From positions 6,448,001 through 6,512,000 of the forward strand of contig NZ_CP046171.1 in NCBI RefSeq assembly GCF_011801125.1: DNA of 64,000 nt, written 5' to 3'. The position numbers were made by a program, and so were the translations under genes. Positions 1 through 7,972 of this stretch are shown here, in pieces. Numbering within the stretch: the stretch's first letter is position 1; every line of letters starts with the position of its first letter. Source of the DNA: Nocardia brasiliensis. Its GTDB lineage: Bacteria; Actinomycetota; Actinomycetes; Mycobacteriales; Mycobacteriaceae. The notes beneath the pieces are model-generated. The model was given only the letters and a program-made list of their open reading frames with translations, had not been told where the DNA came from and did not search any database.

Positions 1-850
1 GTGCGTCGCGCAGCGCGAGCCGCCACGGACGCAATGGCGTGAGCCCGGCATCGTGCCAGGCCCGCGGCGACAACACCGAATATGCCGGGCGCCGTGCGGG
101 TCTCGGATACCTCGACGAATCGCACGGGTGTACTCGCGCGGGATCGGCGCCCACCGCGGCGAACACCGCGCGCGCGAGTTCGAACCAGCTCGCCTGTCCG
201 GCGTTGGTGGCGTGCAGCAGGCGCGGGGCGTCCGGGCGAGCCGCGAGTTCGAGCAGCGCGGCGGCGAGATCGGCGGCGTAGGTGGGCGAACCGAGCTGGT
301 CGTCCACCACGTCGACGGTGTCACGCTCGCGTTCCAGCCGCAGCATGGTCGCGACGAAATCGCTTCCGGCGCCGGTATATACCCACGCGGTACGCACCAC
401 GTGCGCCTGCGGGGCCAGCGTCAGCACGGCCGTCTCCCCCGCGAGTTTGGACCGTCCGTAGACCGTGGCCGGCCCGGTCGGATCGGTCGTTTCATAGGGC
501 CGGACCGCCGTGCCCGCGAAGACGTAGTCGGTGGAGACGTGGATCAGCCGCGCCCGTGCCCTGGCACACGCGGCGGCGAGCACGGCAGGTCCGGTCTCGT
601 TGCCCGCGAACGCCGCGTCGCTGTCGGTCTCGGCCTGATCGACGGCGGTGTAGGCGGCGCAATTGAGCACCACCGTCCCCGGTCGCAGCACAGCGGCGAC
701 CGCGTCCGGATCGGTGATGTCCAGATCGGCGCGGCCGAATCCGTGCGCGTGCGGCGCGAGTCGCAGCAGTTCGCGCCCGAGCTGGCCGCGGGCGCCCGTC
801 ACGACCAGGTGCGCGGGCGCGCCGGGCCCGGACGGCGTCGAGGTTGTCAC
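1..850 (-). CDS. rmlD: dTDP-4-dehydrorhamnose reductase (RmlD), 3' end cut by window edge
   Basis: NADPH-dependent last step of dTDP-L-rhamnose synthesis; in mycolic-acid bacteria rhamnose forms the linker between arabinogalactan and peptidoglycan. The frame is open from a GTG at 850 to the window edge (283 codons), close to the family's usual 280-300, so only the extreme C-terminus is missing. The N-terminus carries the Rossmann motif TGARGQLG at about residues 18-25; the frame also contains TDYVF and the catalytic YxxxK as VYGRSKLAGE. It is divergent from the LytR-CpsA-Psr gene, the same arrangement as Rv3266c/Rv3267 in Mycobacterium tuberculosis. Seen: motifs and frame. Known: the pathway. 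Inferred: wbbL probably lies just beyond the left edge. Confidence 0.9.
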   Translation of the reverse strand, partial: MTTSTPSGPGAPAHLVVTGARGQLGRELLRLAPHAHGFGRADLDITDPDAVAAVLRPGTVVLNCAAYTAVDQAETDSDAAFAGNETGPAVLAAACARARARLIHVSTDYVFAGTAVRPYETTDPTGPATVYGRSKLAGETAVLTLAPQAHVVRTAWVYTGAGSDFVATMLRLERERDTVDVVDDQLGSPTYAADLAAALLELAARPDAPRLLHATNAGQASWFELARAVFAAVGADPARVHPCDSSRYPRPARRPAYSVLSPRAWHDAGLTPLRPWRLALRDA

Positions 851-1103
851 AGTTGTCAAGTCTGGCACGCCGTCCTTGGCACGCCGCCGCACCTGCGGAT
901 TGCCGGTCCGATCCGTGGCATTCGTTAGCCTTCGAGCAGGCGCCCTCGACGCGCGCGCACAACGCGGCGATGTTTGCCAAAGGGTTGCGGGGGTTATGGA
1001 AAGGTGGGGTGGTCGAGCACACCGCGCTGCGGAAGCAGACCCAGAGCGTGTCGAAAGGATGTCCAGGTGTCGAGAGGATGCAAGTTAGCCACGGAGGTGA
1101 CCG

Positions 1104-2579
1104 GTGACCCGGCCGCGCGGCGCTGACGCGCCGCTGCCCGCGGGCGGCCCGCTGCGCGTGTTCGCCGCGGCGCTCGCGGCCGTGGTGTTCGTCATCACCG
1201 GCTTCGCCTGGCACAGCGTCGACAGCCTGATCTCCAACATCGAGCGCATCGGTGGTCTCGGGCTCGGCGGCGGCCGAGACGGCGCCGTCGACATCCTGCT
1301 GGTCGGCGTGGACAGCCGCACCGACGCACACGGCAATCCGCTCAGCGATCGGGAACGCGCGATGCTGCACGCCGGCGACGAGGTCGGCACCAACACCGAC
1401 ACCATCGTGCTGATCCGGGTGCCCAACGACGGCCGGTCCGCGACCGCGATCTCCATCCCGCGCGACTCCTACGTCGACATCCCCGGCCTGGGCAAGGGCA
1501 AGATCAATTCGGCCTACGGCGCCACCAAGGAAACCCAGCGGCTGAAGCTGATCAATCAGGGCGTCGCCGAGGACGAGGCGGATAAGCAGTCCACCAAGGC
1601 GGGTCGCCAGGCGCTGATCAAGTCCGTCGGAGATCTCACCGGGATCAGCGTCGACCACTACGCCGAGGTGAGCCTGCTCGGCTTCGTGCTGCTCACCGAC
1701 GCGGTCGGCGGTGTCGAGGTGTGCCTGAACAACCCGGTCGACGAGTGGATGTCCGGCGCCGACTTCCCGGCGGGCCGCCAGCGCCTCGACGGGCCGTCGG
1801 CGCTGAGCTTCGTGCGCCAGCGGCATAATCTGCCGCGCGGAGACCTCGACCGCATCGTGCGCCAGCAGGTGTTCATGGCCCAGCTGGTCGGGCAGGTGCT
1901 CAGCGCCAAGACGCTCAGCAACCCGGCGCGGATGAAACAGCTCAGCGACGCGGTCGGGCGCACCGTGGTGCTCGACGAGGACTGGGACGTGCTCGCGTTC
2001 CTGCAACAGCTGCAGGATCTTTCGGGCGGTCAGGTGAAATTCGAGACCATTCCGGTCACCGATCTGAACTACATGACCTCCGACGGCGAGTCGGTGGTGC
2101 GGGTCGATCCCGGCGCGGTCAAGTCGTATGTGTCGTCGCTGGTGGACGGGAAGTCCGACGAGAAGGCCGCGCCACCGTCCGTCGATCCGGCCACGGTGAC
2201 CGTCAGCGTGTACAACGCCGGCGGCATCGGCGGGCTGGCGGGCAAGGTGGCGCAGGAGTTGACCGGCAAGGGCTTTCACGAGGGTCTGGTCGGCAACTAC
2301 ACCGGGCCGAGCGTGACGAGCAGCCGGGTGCTCGCCGCCGACACCGGCGACGCCAAGGCCAAGGCGGTGGCCAAGGCGCTCGGCGGGCTGCCGGTGCTCG
2401 CCGACACCACCCTGTCGCCGGATTCGGTGAGCGTCGTGCTGGCGAGCGACTATTCTGGTCCGGGCTCGGCGGCTGGGAGCATGTTCGACTTCTCCGGAAC
2501 GTCGAGCGCCACCGCGACGCCAGTCCCGCCCGCCCCACCGATCGACGCAGGCCAGAACGGACCGAAATGCGTGAACTAG
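1104..2579 (+). CDS. lcp1: LytR-CpsA-Psr family arabinogalactan-peptidoglycan ligase
   Basis: A 491-residue membrane-anchored enzyme, expected to transfer the lipid-linked arabinogalactan precursor onto peptidoglycan outside the membrane. Order: short basic N-terminus, one membrane helix at about residues 14-34, LCP catalytic domain starting at VDILLVGVDSRT (about residue 67) and containing the arginine-rich RGDLDRIVRQQ segment, then a C-terminal LytR_C domain (about 360-450, VSVYNAGGIGGLAGKVA) and a Ser/Thr/Pro-rich tail. The GTG start has a GGAGG 6 nt upstream (1093-1097). Divergent rmlD and the downstream TIGR03089 gene reproduce the Rv3266c-Rv3267-Rv3268 neighbourhood, which supports the Lcp1 rather than a capsule-ligase role. 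The exact acceptor is inferred. Confidence 0.88.
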   Translation: MTRPRGADAPLPAGGPLRVFAAALAAVVFVITGFAWHSVDSLISNIERIGGLGLGGGRDGAVDILLVGVDSRTDAHGNPLSDRERAMLHAGDEVGTNTDTIVLIRVPNDGRSATAISIPRDSYVDIPGLGKGKINSAYGATKETQRLKLINQGVAEDEADKQSTKAGRQALIKSVGDLTGISVDHYAEVSLLGFVLLTDAVGGVEVCLNNPVDEWMSGADFPAGRQRLDGPSALSFVRQRHNLPRGDLDRIVRQQVFMAQLVGQVLSAKTLSNPARMKQLSDAVGRTVVLDEDWDVLAFLQQLQDLSGGQVKFETIPVTDLNYMTSDGESVVRVDPGAVKSYVSSLVDGKSDEKAAPPSVDPATVTVSVYNAGGIGGLAGKVAQELTGKGFHEGLVGNYTGPSVTSSRVLAADTGDAKAKAVAKALGGLPVLADTTLSPDSVSVVLASDYSGPGSAAGSMFDFSGTSSATATPVPPAPPIDAGQNGPKCVN

Positions 2580-2585
2580 ACAGGC

Positions 2586-3320
2586 GTGAATCAGTCGATG
2601 CGTGAAATCCACGAGTCGCTCACCCTCACCGAGCGGGTGCTCGACCCGATTCTCGAACGTGAGCCGGCCGCCCCCCGTGTCACCTATTACGACGACGCCA
2701 CCGGCGCCAGGATCGAACTGTCCGGGCTGACCCTGGCGAACTGGGCGGCCAAGACGGCCAACCTGATCAGAGACGAATTCGGCCTCAGCCCCGGCGCCAG
2801 GATCGCGGTGCTGCTGCCCGCGCACTGGCAGAGCGCCGCCGTGCTGCTCGGGTGCTGGTGGGCGGGCACCGAGGTGGTGCTGCGCCCGGACGACGACGCC
2901 GAACTCGCCCTGGTGACACCCGACCGGCTCGACGACACCCAGCAGGTCGCCGAGGTCGCGGCGCTGTCGCTGGACGCGCTCGGCGCGCCGGTGCGCGACC
3001 TGCCGCTCGGCGTGACCGACTTCGCCACCTCGGTGCGTGTGCACGGCGACCAGTTCCGGCCCGCGGGCGCGGGCGCGGCACTGGACGGCATGCCCGTCGC
3101 GGAGGTGCTCGCCGAGGCGAAGAAGTCCGCGATGCGCCAGGGTATTTCCGAGGGCGACCGGGTGCTGTCCAGCACGCCGTGGGACACCCCGGCCGAGTTG
3201 ATCGACGGCTTCGTCGCCGTGCTGGCCGCGGGCGCGAGCCTGGTCCAGGTCGCGAACCCGGATCCGGCCCTGCGCGCACGACGCATCGAAACGGAGAAGG
3301 TCACCGCGCAGCGCGGGTGA
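2586..3320 (+). CDS. TIGR03089 family protein (acyl-CoA synthetase N-domain-like)
   Basis: A 244-residue protein resembling only the N-terminal half of AMP-forming acyl-CoA synthetases (TLANWAAKTANLIRDEFGL, then GARIAVLLPAHWQSA). It has no adenylation P-loop and no C-terminal domain, so it is unlikely to be a full ligase. This family is characteristic of Corynebacteriales and sits after lcp1 in mycobacteria (Rv3268). Here it starts 6 bp after lcp1, so the two are probably co-transcribed. GTG at 2586 gives the longest frame; an ATG at 2598 (MREIHESL) is an equally plausible start because neither has a strong ribosome-binding site. Function unknown. Confidence 0.8.
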   Translation: MNQSMREIHESLTLTERVLDPILEREPAAPRVTYYDDATGARIELSGLTLANWAAKTANLIRDEFGLSPGARIAVLLPAHWQSAAVLLGCWWAGTEVVLRPDDDAELALVTPDRLDDTQQVAEVAALSLDALGAPVRDLPLGVTDFATSVRVHGDQFRPAGAGAALDGMPVAEVLAEAKKSAMRQGISEGDRVLSSTPWDTPAELIDGFVAVLAAGASLVQVANPDPALRARRIETEKVTAQRG

Positions 3321-3322
3321 TC

Positions 3323-3340
3323 TCCTACCGCGGTATAGGA
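3323..3340. promoter_or_regulatory. Imperfect palindrome upstream of the P450 gene
   Basis: TCCTA and TAGGA arms flank a CCGCGG core in the 102-bp gap between the TIGR03089 gene and the P450. Position suggests an operator or promoter element for the P450. Only the inverted symmetry is seen; the role is inferred. Confidence 0.3.
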
Positions 3341-3422
3341 CAACCTCCGACTAGGGCACGTTCCACATCTCGACCCGGATCCGTACGGTGGACAGCAGGC
3401 ACAACGACGGAGTTGGTGAACT

Positions 3423-4733
3423 ATGAAGCCGCAGTATTGGTTCCGCTGGTTGTCCGTTCAGGGTGCGCCGCGCCTGGTGTTACGCAGGCAGGCCAAACGC
3501 GGGGAGCCGTTCGCCGAGTTGCTCGGCGGCCCCACCGGCATCGGCGATCCCTATCCGTTGATCGAGCGGTTGCGCGGCGAGGGCCGGATCATGCGCACCG
3601 CGCTGTCGTTGGCCAGCTTCGACTACGAGGTGTGCCGGACCATCCTGCGCGACAACCGATTCGGCGTACGCGCCACCGACAACTTCGACATCCCCGGTCC
3701 GATCCGGAAGCTGGGCAAGTATTTTCCGGTCCCGCCGAACCCGGTGGAGCCGCCCTCGATGCTGGTGATCGATCCGCCCGAGCACACCAGGATGCGCAGG
3801 CCGGTGGCTTCCGCGTTCACCCCGCGCGCGATCGGCAGGCTGCGCGAGCGCATCGAGATCGTCACCACCGAACTGCTCGCGACGCTGCCCTCCGGCGGGT
3901 CCGCCGATCTGATCGGCGCCTACGCGTCCCAGGTGCCGATCGCGATCATCTCCGAGATGCTCGGCTTCCCCGATCGGGACCGAGAACTGTTCCTGCGCTG
4001 GGGTGATCAGACCACGCCCCTGCTCGACCTCGGCATCTCCTGGCGCGCGCACCGGCGCGCGATGGCGGCGATGGAGGTGATGAACGACTACCTCGACGCG
4101 CACATCGCCCGGCTGCGCCGCGCGCCCGGCGACGACATCCTGAGCACCCTGGTCAGCACGGGCGAGCTGGACAACGTGGAACTCAAGGCCACCGCGAGCC
4201 TGCTGATGGGCGCCGGCTTCGAGACCACGGTCAACCTCATCGGCAACGGCGTCGTGCAACTGCTCACCCACCCCGATCAGCTGCACCGGCTGCGCGCGGA
4301 ACCGGAGCTGTGGCCGAACGCCGTCGAGGAGGTGCTGCGCTTCGACGCCCCCGTGCAGACCACCGCGCGCACCGCGGTGCGCGACGCCGAAATCGCCGGT
4401 GTGCCGATCCGTGCGGGCGAGACGGTGGTGCTGTCGCTGGCGGGCGCGAACCGCGATCCCGCGAAGTTCGCCGAGCCACAGCGCTTCGACGTCGGCAGGC
4501 CGAATGCCAAGGAGCACTTGACCTTCAGCAACGGCGTCCACGTCTGCCTCGGGGCGAGCCTGGCCAGGATGGAGGGCGTGCACGCGCTGCGCGCCCTGTT
4601 CGAACGCTTCCCCGACCTGCGCCTCGACGGCACGCCGCGGCGCAGGGAGCTGTTCACGCTGCACGGCTACGAGCAGCTGCCCGTGCGCCTCGGCCAGCGC
4701 GCGCAAGCACCCGAACCCAGCCCGATCAGCTGA
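3423..4733 (+). CDS. Cytochrome P450, CYP140-like
   Basis: A 436-residue soluble bacterial P450 that needs ferredoxin partners for substrate hydroxylation; the substrate is unknown. Visible: I-helix oxygen-activation motif GAGFETTVNLIGNG, K-helix ExxR in EEVLRF, and the heme loop FSNGVHVCLGA with the proximal ligand Cys375. The N-terminal KPQYWFRWLSVQG segment, the GIDWR-like region (LGISWRAHRRAM) and the SFDYEVCRTIL stretch resemble CYP140 of mycobacteria, recalled rather than aligned. ATG has GGAG about 9 nt upstream. The last 8 bp overlap the convergent carboxylesterase gene. No redox partner gene is adjacent. Confidence 0.9.
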   Translation: MKPQYWFRWLSVQGAPRLVLRRQAKRGEPFAELLGGPTGIGDPYPLIERLRGEGRIMRTALSLASFDYEVCRTILRDNRFGVRATDNFDIPGPIRKLGKYFPVPPNPVEPPSMLVIDPPEHTRMRRPVASAFTPRAIGRLRERIEIVTTELLATLPSGGSADLIGAYASQVPIAIISEMLGFPDRDRELFLRWGDQTTPLLDLGISWRAHRRAMAAMEVMNDYLDAHIARLRRAPGDDILSTLVSTGELDNVELKATASLLMGAGFETTVNLIGNGVVQLLTHPDQLHRLRAEPELWPNAVEEVLRFDAPVQTTARTAVRDAEIAGVPIRAGETVVLSLAGANRDPAKFAEPQRFDVGRPNAKEHLTFSNGVHVCLGASLARMEGVHALRALFERFPDLRLDGTPRRRELFTLHGYEQLPVRLGQRAQAPEPSPIS

Positions 4734-6324
4734 AGCCGACGGCCTGTTCGCCCCACGCGGTGTGCAGGTCGCGGTCCGGGTTGTCGACCACCCGATCGAT
4801 CGTATCGATCAGCAGCGTGGTCCGGGTGGACGGGCGATACGGCGGCCAGTGCTTCGAGCCGTCGAGCGCGGCGGGCACGCCGTGCGTGGCGAACGCGAGC
4901 CAGCGTCGCATCATTCGTCCCGACACCTCCATGGCCACCTTGCGGCCGCCGAGCCAGAACGTCGGATCGTGGTTGAACGTGCCGAAATTGCCGAACACAT
5001 ACGGCAATTCCGTGGCGTGCCCGGCGCCGACCCGGGCCGCGCGCAGCATCGGCGTCGCGTGGTCGAACCGATAGGTCCAGGTCGGCGAGTGCTGGGCGTG
5101 CCCGTCGGCGACCCAGAGCGCGGGCATCCGGAACGCGGCGTCGCCGGACATGGCCAGCGCGCCGCGAGTCTTGTCCAGATCCGGGTAGGCCGAGGTGATT
5201 TCGGCGATCCGCTCGTGTGACCATTCGGGATGGGCGGCGGCCACGTCGTTGAGCATCGCGTTCACCGCGTCCGGGGTCACCGGCATGATCGGTGAGCGGA
5301 AGACCCGGAACAGCGACGCCTCGTCCTTGTTGGCGCCGATCATCAGCGGCACCCGATGCGAGCGGCCGTGCTGGAAGCGGTCGATCGGATAGGTCGGCAG
5401 CAACTCACCGTCCACCACCGGCGCCGCGGCCAGACGGCCCGGCTCCTTCAGTGGGATCTCGTCCAGCAGGATCCCGGCGACCTCGACGATCTTCTCGATC
5501 GGCCAGTCGAGCAGTTCGATCGCCCGCGCGGCGGGCAGCTCCAGCAGTTCCAGGAAGCGCTGGGCCACCCCGGCCGCGCGGTCCCTGCCGAACACCGTGG
5601 TCGCGGGCGGGCTCTGCGCGATCGCCTTGTGGAACAGCCCGGCCGCGCTCGGCGAGGTGAGCAGCGCCGTGACGCAACCCGCGCCGGAGGATTCGCCGAA
5701 CAGCGTCACGTTGCCGGGGTCGCCACCGAAGGCGGCGATGTTGTCGCGCACCCAGGACAAGGCCGCGATCTGATCGTGCAGACCGAGATTGGGCGTGAAC
5801 GGCCCCGGCAGCGAGGACAAATCGAGGAAACCGAGCGCGCCGAGCCGGTAGTTCACCGTCACCACCACGACATCGCCCGCCTCGGCGAGCTTGCGGCCGT
5901 CGTAGATGCCCTGGGCCGCGGTACCGAGGCAGTAGGCGCCGCCGTGCAGCCAGACCAGCACCGGCCGCGGCTCACCGCGATCGAACGGCTCGATCGTCTC
6001 GCCGTCCGCGCGCCGGGGCGACCACACGTTGAGCCACAGACAGTCCTCGCCCATGCGCAGATCCGAATCGACCGGAACCATGTTGCCCATGGTCTGCGGC
6101 GCGATCTCACCGAACGTGGCGCAGTCGCGGATGCCGTCCCAACTCGGTGCCGGCAGCGGTGGCCGGAAGCGGCGCGCCCCGCTCGGTGCGGCCGCGTAGG
6201 GGACACTGCGCCACACCGCGACCGGTCCGTCCCAGCGTCCGCGCACTTTTCCCGAGGCCGTCGCGACCACCGGCTCCGCGCCGCGCACCGCCAAGTCCGC
6301 TGTCGTCTCGAACTGTGTGCCCAT
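4726..6324 (-). CDS. Type B carboxylesterase (para-nitrobenzyl esterase-like)
   Basis: A 532-residue alpha/beta-hydrolase that hydrolyses carboxylic esters. Visible: oxyanion-hole HGGAY (127-131), nucleophile elbow GESSGAG with Ser212, the catalytic-acid region GANKDEAS and the catalytic-His region GAGHATELPYVF. Length matches the family. The ATG at 6324 has a GGGAGG ribosome-binding site 6-7 nt upstream; longer in-frame extensions upstream have low-complexity basic sequence and are not credible. No signal peptide, so probably cytoplasmic. It converges on the P450, overlapping it by 8 bp. Confidence 0.88.
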   Translation of the reverse strand: MGTQFETTADLAVRGAEPVVATASGKVRGRWDGPVAVWRSVPYAAAPSGARRFRPPLPAPSWDGIRDCATFGEIAPQTMGNMVPVDSDLRMGEDCLWLNVWSPRRADGETIEPFDRGEPRPVLVWLHGGAYCLGTAAQGIYDGRKLAEAGDVVVVTVNYRLGALGFLDLSSLPGPFTPNLGLHDQIAALSWVRDNIAAFGGDPGNVTLFGESSGAGCVTALLTSPSAAGLFHKAIAQSPPATTVFGRDRAAGVAQRFLELLELPAARAIELLDWPIEKIVEVAGILLDEIPLKEPGRLAAAPVVDGELLPTYPIDRFQHGRSHRVPLMIGANKDEASLFRVFRSPIMPVTPDAVNAMLNDVAAAHPEWSHERIAEITSAYPDLDKTRGALAMSGDAAFRMPALWVADGHAQHSPTWTYRFDHATPMLRAARVGAGHATELPYVFGNFGTFNHDPTFWLGGRKVAMEVSGRMMRRWLAFATHGVPAALDGSKHWPPYRPSTRTTLLIDTIDRVVDNPDRDLHTAWGEQAVGFS

Positions 6325-6474
6325 GTTCGCACCTCCCGCCGGCGACCCGTTGGTGTGCTGCCGGTTTGCTCCAGCGGGTCGCGCACCTCGTGATCTCTCC
6401 TTCGAGGGTACGTCCATCCTGACGGTGTAAACGGGCGACGCACCATGCCGAGGCCGGGACGGTACCCTGTAGCG

Positions 6475-6699
6475 ATGCCGAGTTACAGCTATCGGTGCCG
6501 CAGTTGCGGGGACACCTTCGAGATGAACCGCCCGATGGCGGAGTCGTCCGCACCGGCGTCGTGCCCGAGCGGCCACGCCGACACAGTCAAGCTGCTGACC
6601 ACGTTCGGCACGGTCAGCCGGGGTAGCACGGCGCCTGCGCCGAGCCAGACCCCCGGCCCGTCCGGCGGTGGCTGCTGCGGCGGAGGCTGCTGCTCCTGA
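6475..6699 (+). CDS. FmdB family zinc-ribbon regulatory protein
   Basis: A 74-residue protein with the FmdB signature YSYRCRSCGDTFE, followed by CPSGH and a Gly/Cys-rich tail (GGGCCGGGCCS) common in actinobacterial members. CxxC plus CxxxH suggests zinc binding. No Shine-Dalgarno precedes the ATG; a TACCCT hexamer ends 6 nt before it, consistent with a leaderless transcript. FmdB proteins are widespread single-ribbon proteins of unproven function, named from a formamidase-linked member. A second FmdB lies at 24403. Confidence 0.85.
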   Translation: MPSYSYRCRSCGDTFEMNRPMAESSAPASCPSGHADTVKLLTTFGTVSRGSTAPAPSQTPGPSGGGCCGGGCCS

Positions 6700-6719
6700 G
6701 TTCCGCGCCCCGCGGCATC

Positions 6720-6782
6720 AATTCGCGCGAACGCGGTAGCAATTCGCGCGGACGCGGTGTCGATCAGCGCGGGCGCGGGATC
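6720..6782. repeat. Three degenerate 21-bp tandem repeats
   Basis: Three consecutive 21-bp units, AATTCGCGCGAACGCGGTAGC and two variants, fill the gap between the convergent FmdB and Rdx genes. Units 1 and 2 differ at 3 positions; unit 3 is more diverged. Being 7 codons long, they could be a remnant of coding repeats, or minisatellite-type expansion at a gene junction. Confidence 0.6.
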
Positions 6783-7056
6783 AATCGCGGCGGTCGGCGT
6801 GGCCGAGATCACGGTCGGGTGCGACGTGGTCGCGCACCCGCTGCTTGAGCACCGCGATCTCGGGAAAACCGCCGTCCGCCTTGCGTTCCCAGATCTGCGC
6901 ATCGTCGACGGTGATCCGGAAGACGCCGCCGGTGCCCGGAATCAGCGCCACCTCACCGAGTTCGGTCGCGAAGGTGCTCAACAACTCCTGAGCCATCCAG
7001 CTGGCGCGCAGCAGCCAGCGGCACTGGGTGCAGTACTCGATCGCGACGCGCGCCAT
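6781..7056 (-). CDS. Rdx family (SelT/SelW/SelH-like) thioredoxin-fold protein
   Basis: A 91-residue thioredoxin-like-fold protein with CTQC near the N-terminus (VAIEYCTQCRWLLRA), the Cys version of the CxxU selenoprotein W motif, and the family's GxF-x-I and FPE (GGFPEIAVLKQRVRD) signatures. It is presumed to act in redox or selenium-related chemistry; the exact role is unknown. ATG at 7056 is preferred over an upstream TTG. Downstream of the YchJ-like gene by 16 bp on the same strand, so likely co-transcribed. Confidence 0.8.
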   Translation of the reverse strand: MARVAIEYCTQCRWLLRASWMAQELLSTFATELGEVALIPGTGGVFRITVDDAQIWERKADGGFPEIAVLKQRVRDHVAPDRDLGHADRRD

Positions 7057-7072
7057 GCCGGTCAACCTACCC

Positions 7073-7462
7073 TCACGCCTCGATCTCGCCGTCCAGGTAG
7101 ACCCAGGCGCCGTCGGCGCGCAGGAACCGGCTCACCTCGTGCAGCGAACCGCGGGTGCCGTCGGCGCGATAGTGCGCGACGAACTCGACCAGCCCGGACT
7201 CGTCGAACAGCCCACCGTCCGCGGTGCGCAGGATCTCCAGGAACAGCCAGCGCTGTCCCGGATCGAGGTCGACCTCGGCGGGCCGGGTACGCGGATGCCA
7301 CGACTGCTTCAGATAGTCGGTGTCCCCCACCGCGAAAGCGGTGTAGCGCGAACGCATCAACGCCTCGGCCGTCGCCGCCGCACGCTTCCCGCTCAGCACC
7401 GGCCCGCAGCAGTCGTCGAAGGGTTCGCCCCGACCACACGGACACATCCGCGTCCCACTCAT
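7073..7462 (-). CDS. YchJ family protein (UPF0225) with SEC-C-type zinc motif
   Basis: A 129-residue protein beginning MSGTRMCPCGRGEPFDDCCGP, the N-terminal SEC-C cysteine motif that binds zinc in SecA and YchJ proteins, followed by the conserved LMRSRYTAFAVGD and LKQSWHPRTRP blocks and an NTF2-like C-terminal half (GLVEFVAHYRADG). ATG 7462 places the Cys motif where it lies in E. coli YchJ. A GTG at 7492 overlaps the upstream stop as GTGA and is an alternative giving 10 more residues. Function unknown. Confidence 0.85.
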   Translation of the reverse strand: MSGTRMCPCGRGEPFDDCCGPVLSGKRAAATAEALMRSRYTAFAVGDTDYLKQSWHPRTRPAEVDLDPGQRWLFLEILRTADGGLFDESGLVEFVAHYRADGTRGSLHEVSRFLRADGAWVYLDGEIEA

Positions 7463-7488
7463 CCCTTTATTCTCGCGCGTCACCCTGA

Positions 7489-7959
7489 TCACAATTCACC
7501 CCGGGGTCGCCTCGACCCCGACGCACCGGCCGCGGCGAGGTCCGCGACGAGCGCGACGGTCTGTTCGCGCCAACGACGCAGATCGGTGACGCTCGGCGCG
7601 AGTTCGTAATCGTGGTGGTGCGCGGCCCGCGAGAGCGCGGCCCACAGCACCCCGACCTGGGCCGCCACCTCCGGTCCCGCGAAGGTGCGCAACGCGATCA
7701 GCTGCGCGCGCATCGGACAGCGCATCAGGGCAGGGGCCACCCGGGTCCACAGCTCGTCGACGGACTGTTCCAGCGCGATCCGCAGAATCCACGCGGTGGC
7801 CCGCGACCACAGCCCGCCCGCGTCGGTGACCGCACCGGCGAGCAGCCGATCGACGGTGTCGAGCCGCTCGGCCACCGACGGTCGCGGCGTGCCGTGCCGG
7901 GGTTTGCCGTTGCGTCGCGGGCCGCGGCGCGGACCCCGCGGTGTGCGCCGCTCGGTCAT
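7489..7959 (-). CDS. Hypothetical partner protein of the SMC-like ATPase
   Basis: A 156-residue protein I do not recognise. It has a very basic N-terminus (about 12 Arg/Lys in the first 25 residues) followed by a helical, Ala/Leu-rich body (LDTVDRLLAGAVTDAGGLW, WRVAPALMRCPMRAQLIALRTF-like) with conserved-looking Trp residues. No membrane segment or signal peptide. ATG 7959 follows the ATPase stop by 13 bp with a GGGGG ribosome-binding site between them, so the two are almost certainly co-expressed. The basic tail would suit nucleic-acid contact; inferred only. Confidence 0.7.
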   Translation of the reverse strand: MTERRTPRGPRRGPRRNGKPRHGTPRPSVAERLDTVDRLLAGAVTDAGGLWSRATAWILRIALEQSVDELWTRVAPALMRCPMRAQLIALRTFAGPEVAAQVGVLWAALSRAAHHHDYELAPSVTDLRRWREQTVALVADLAAAGASGSRRPRGEL

Positions 7960-7972
7960 CGCGACCCCCGCC

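Noticed and set aside
492..3044. Very long open frame opposite rmlD, lcp1 and TIGR03089 genes
   Set aside because: Arg/His/Gly-rich shadow of the third-position GC pattern; genes with clear domains occupy the other frames.
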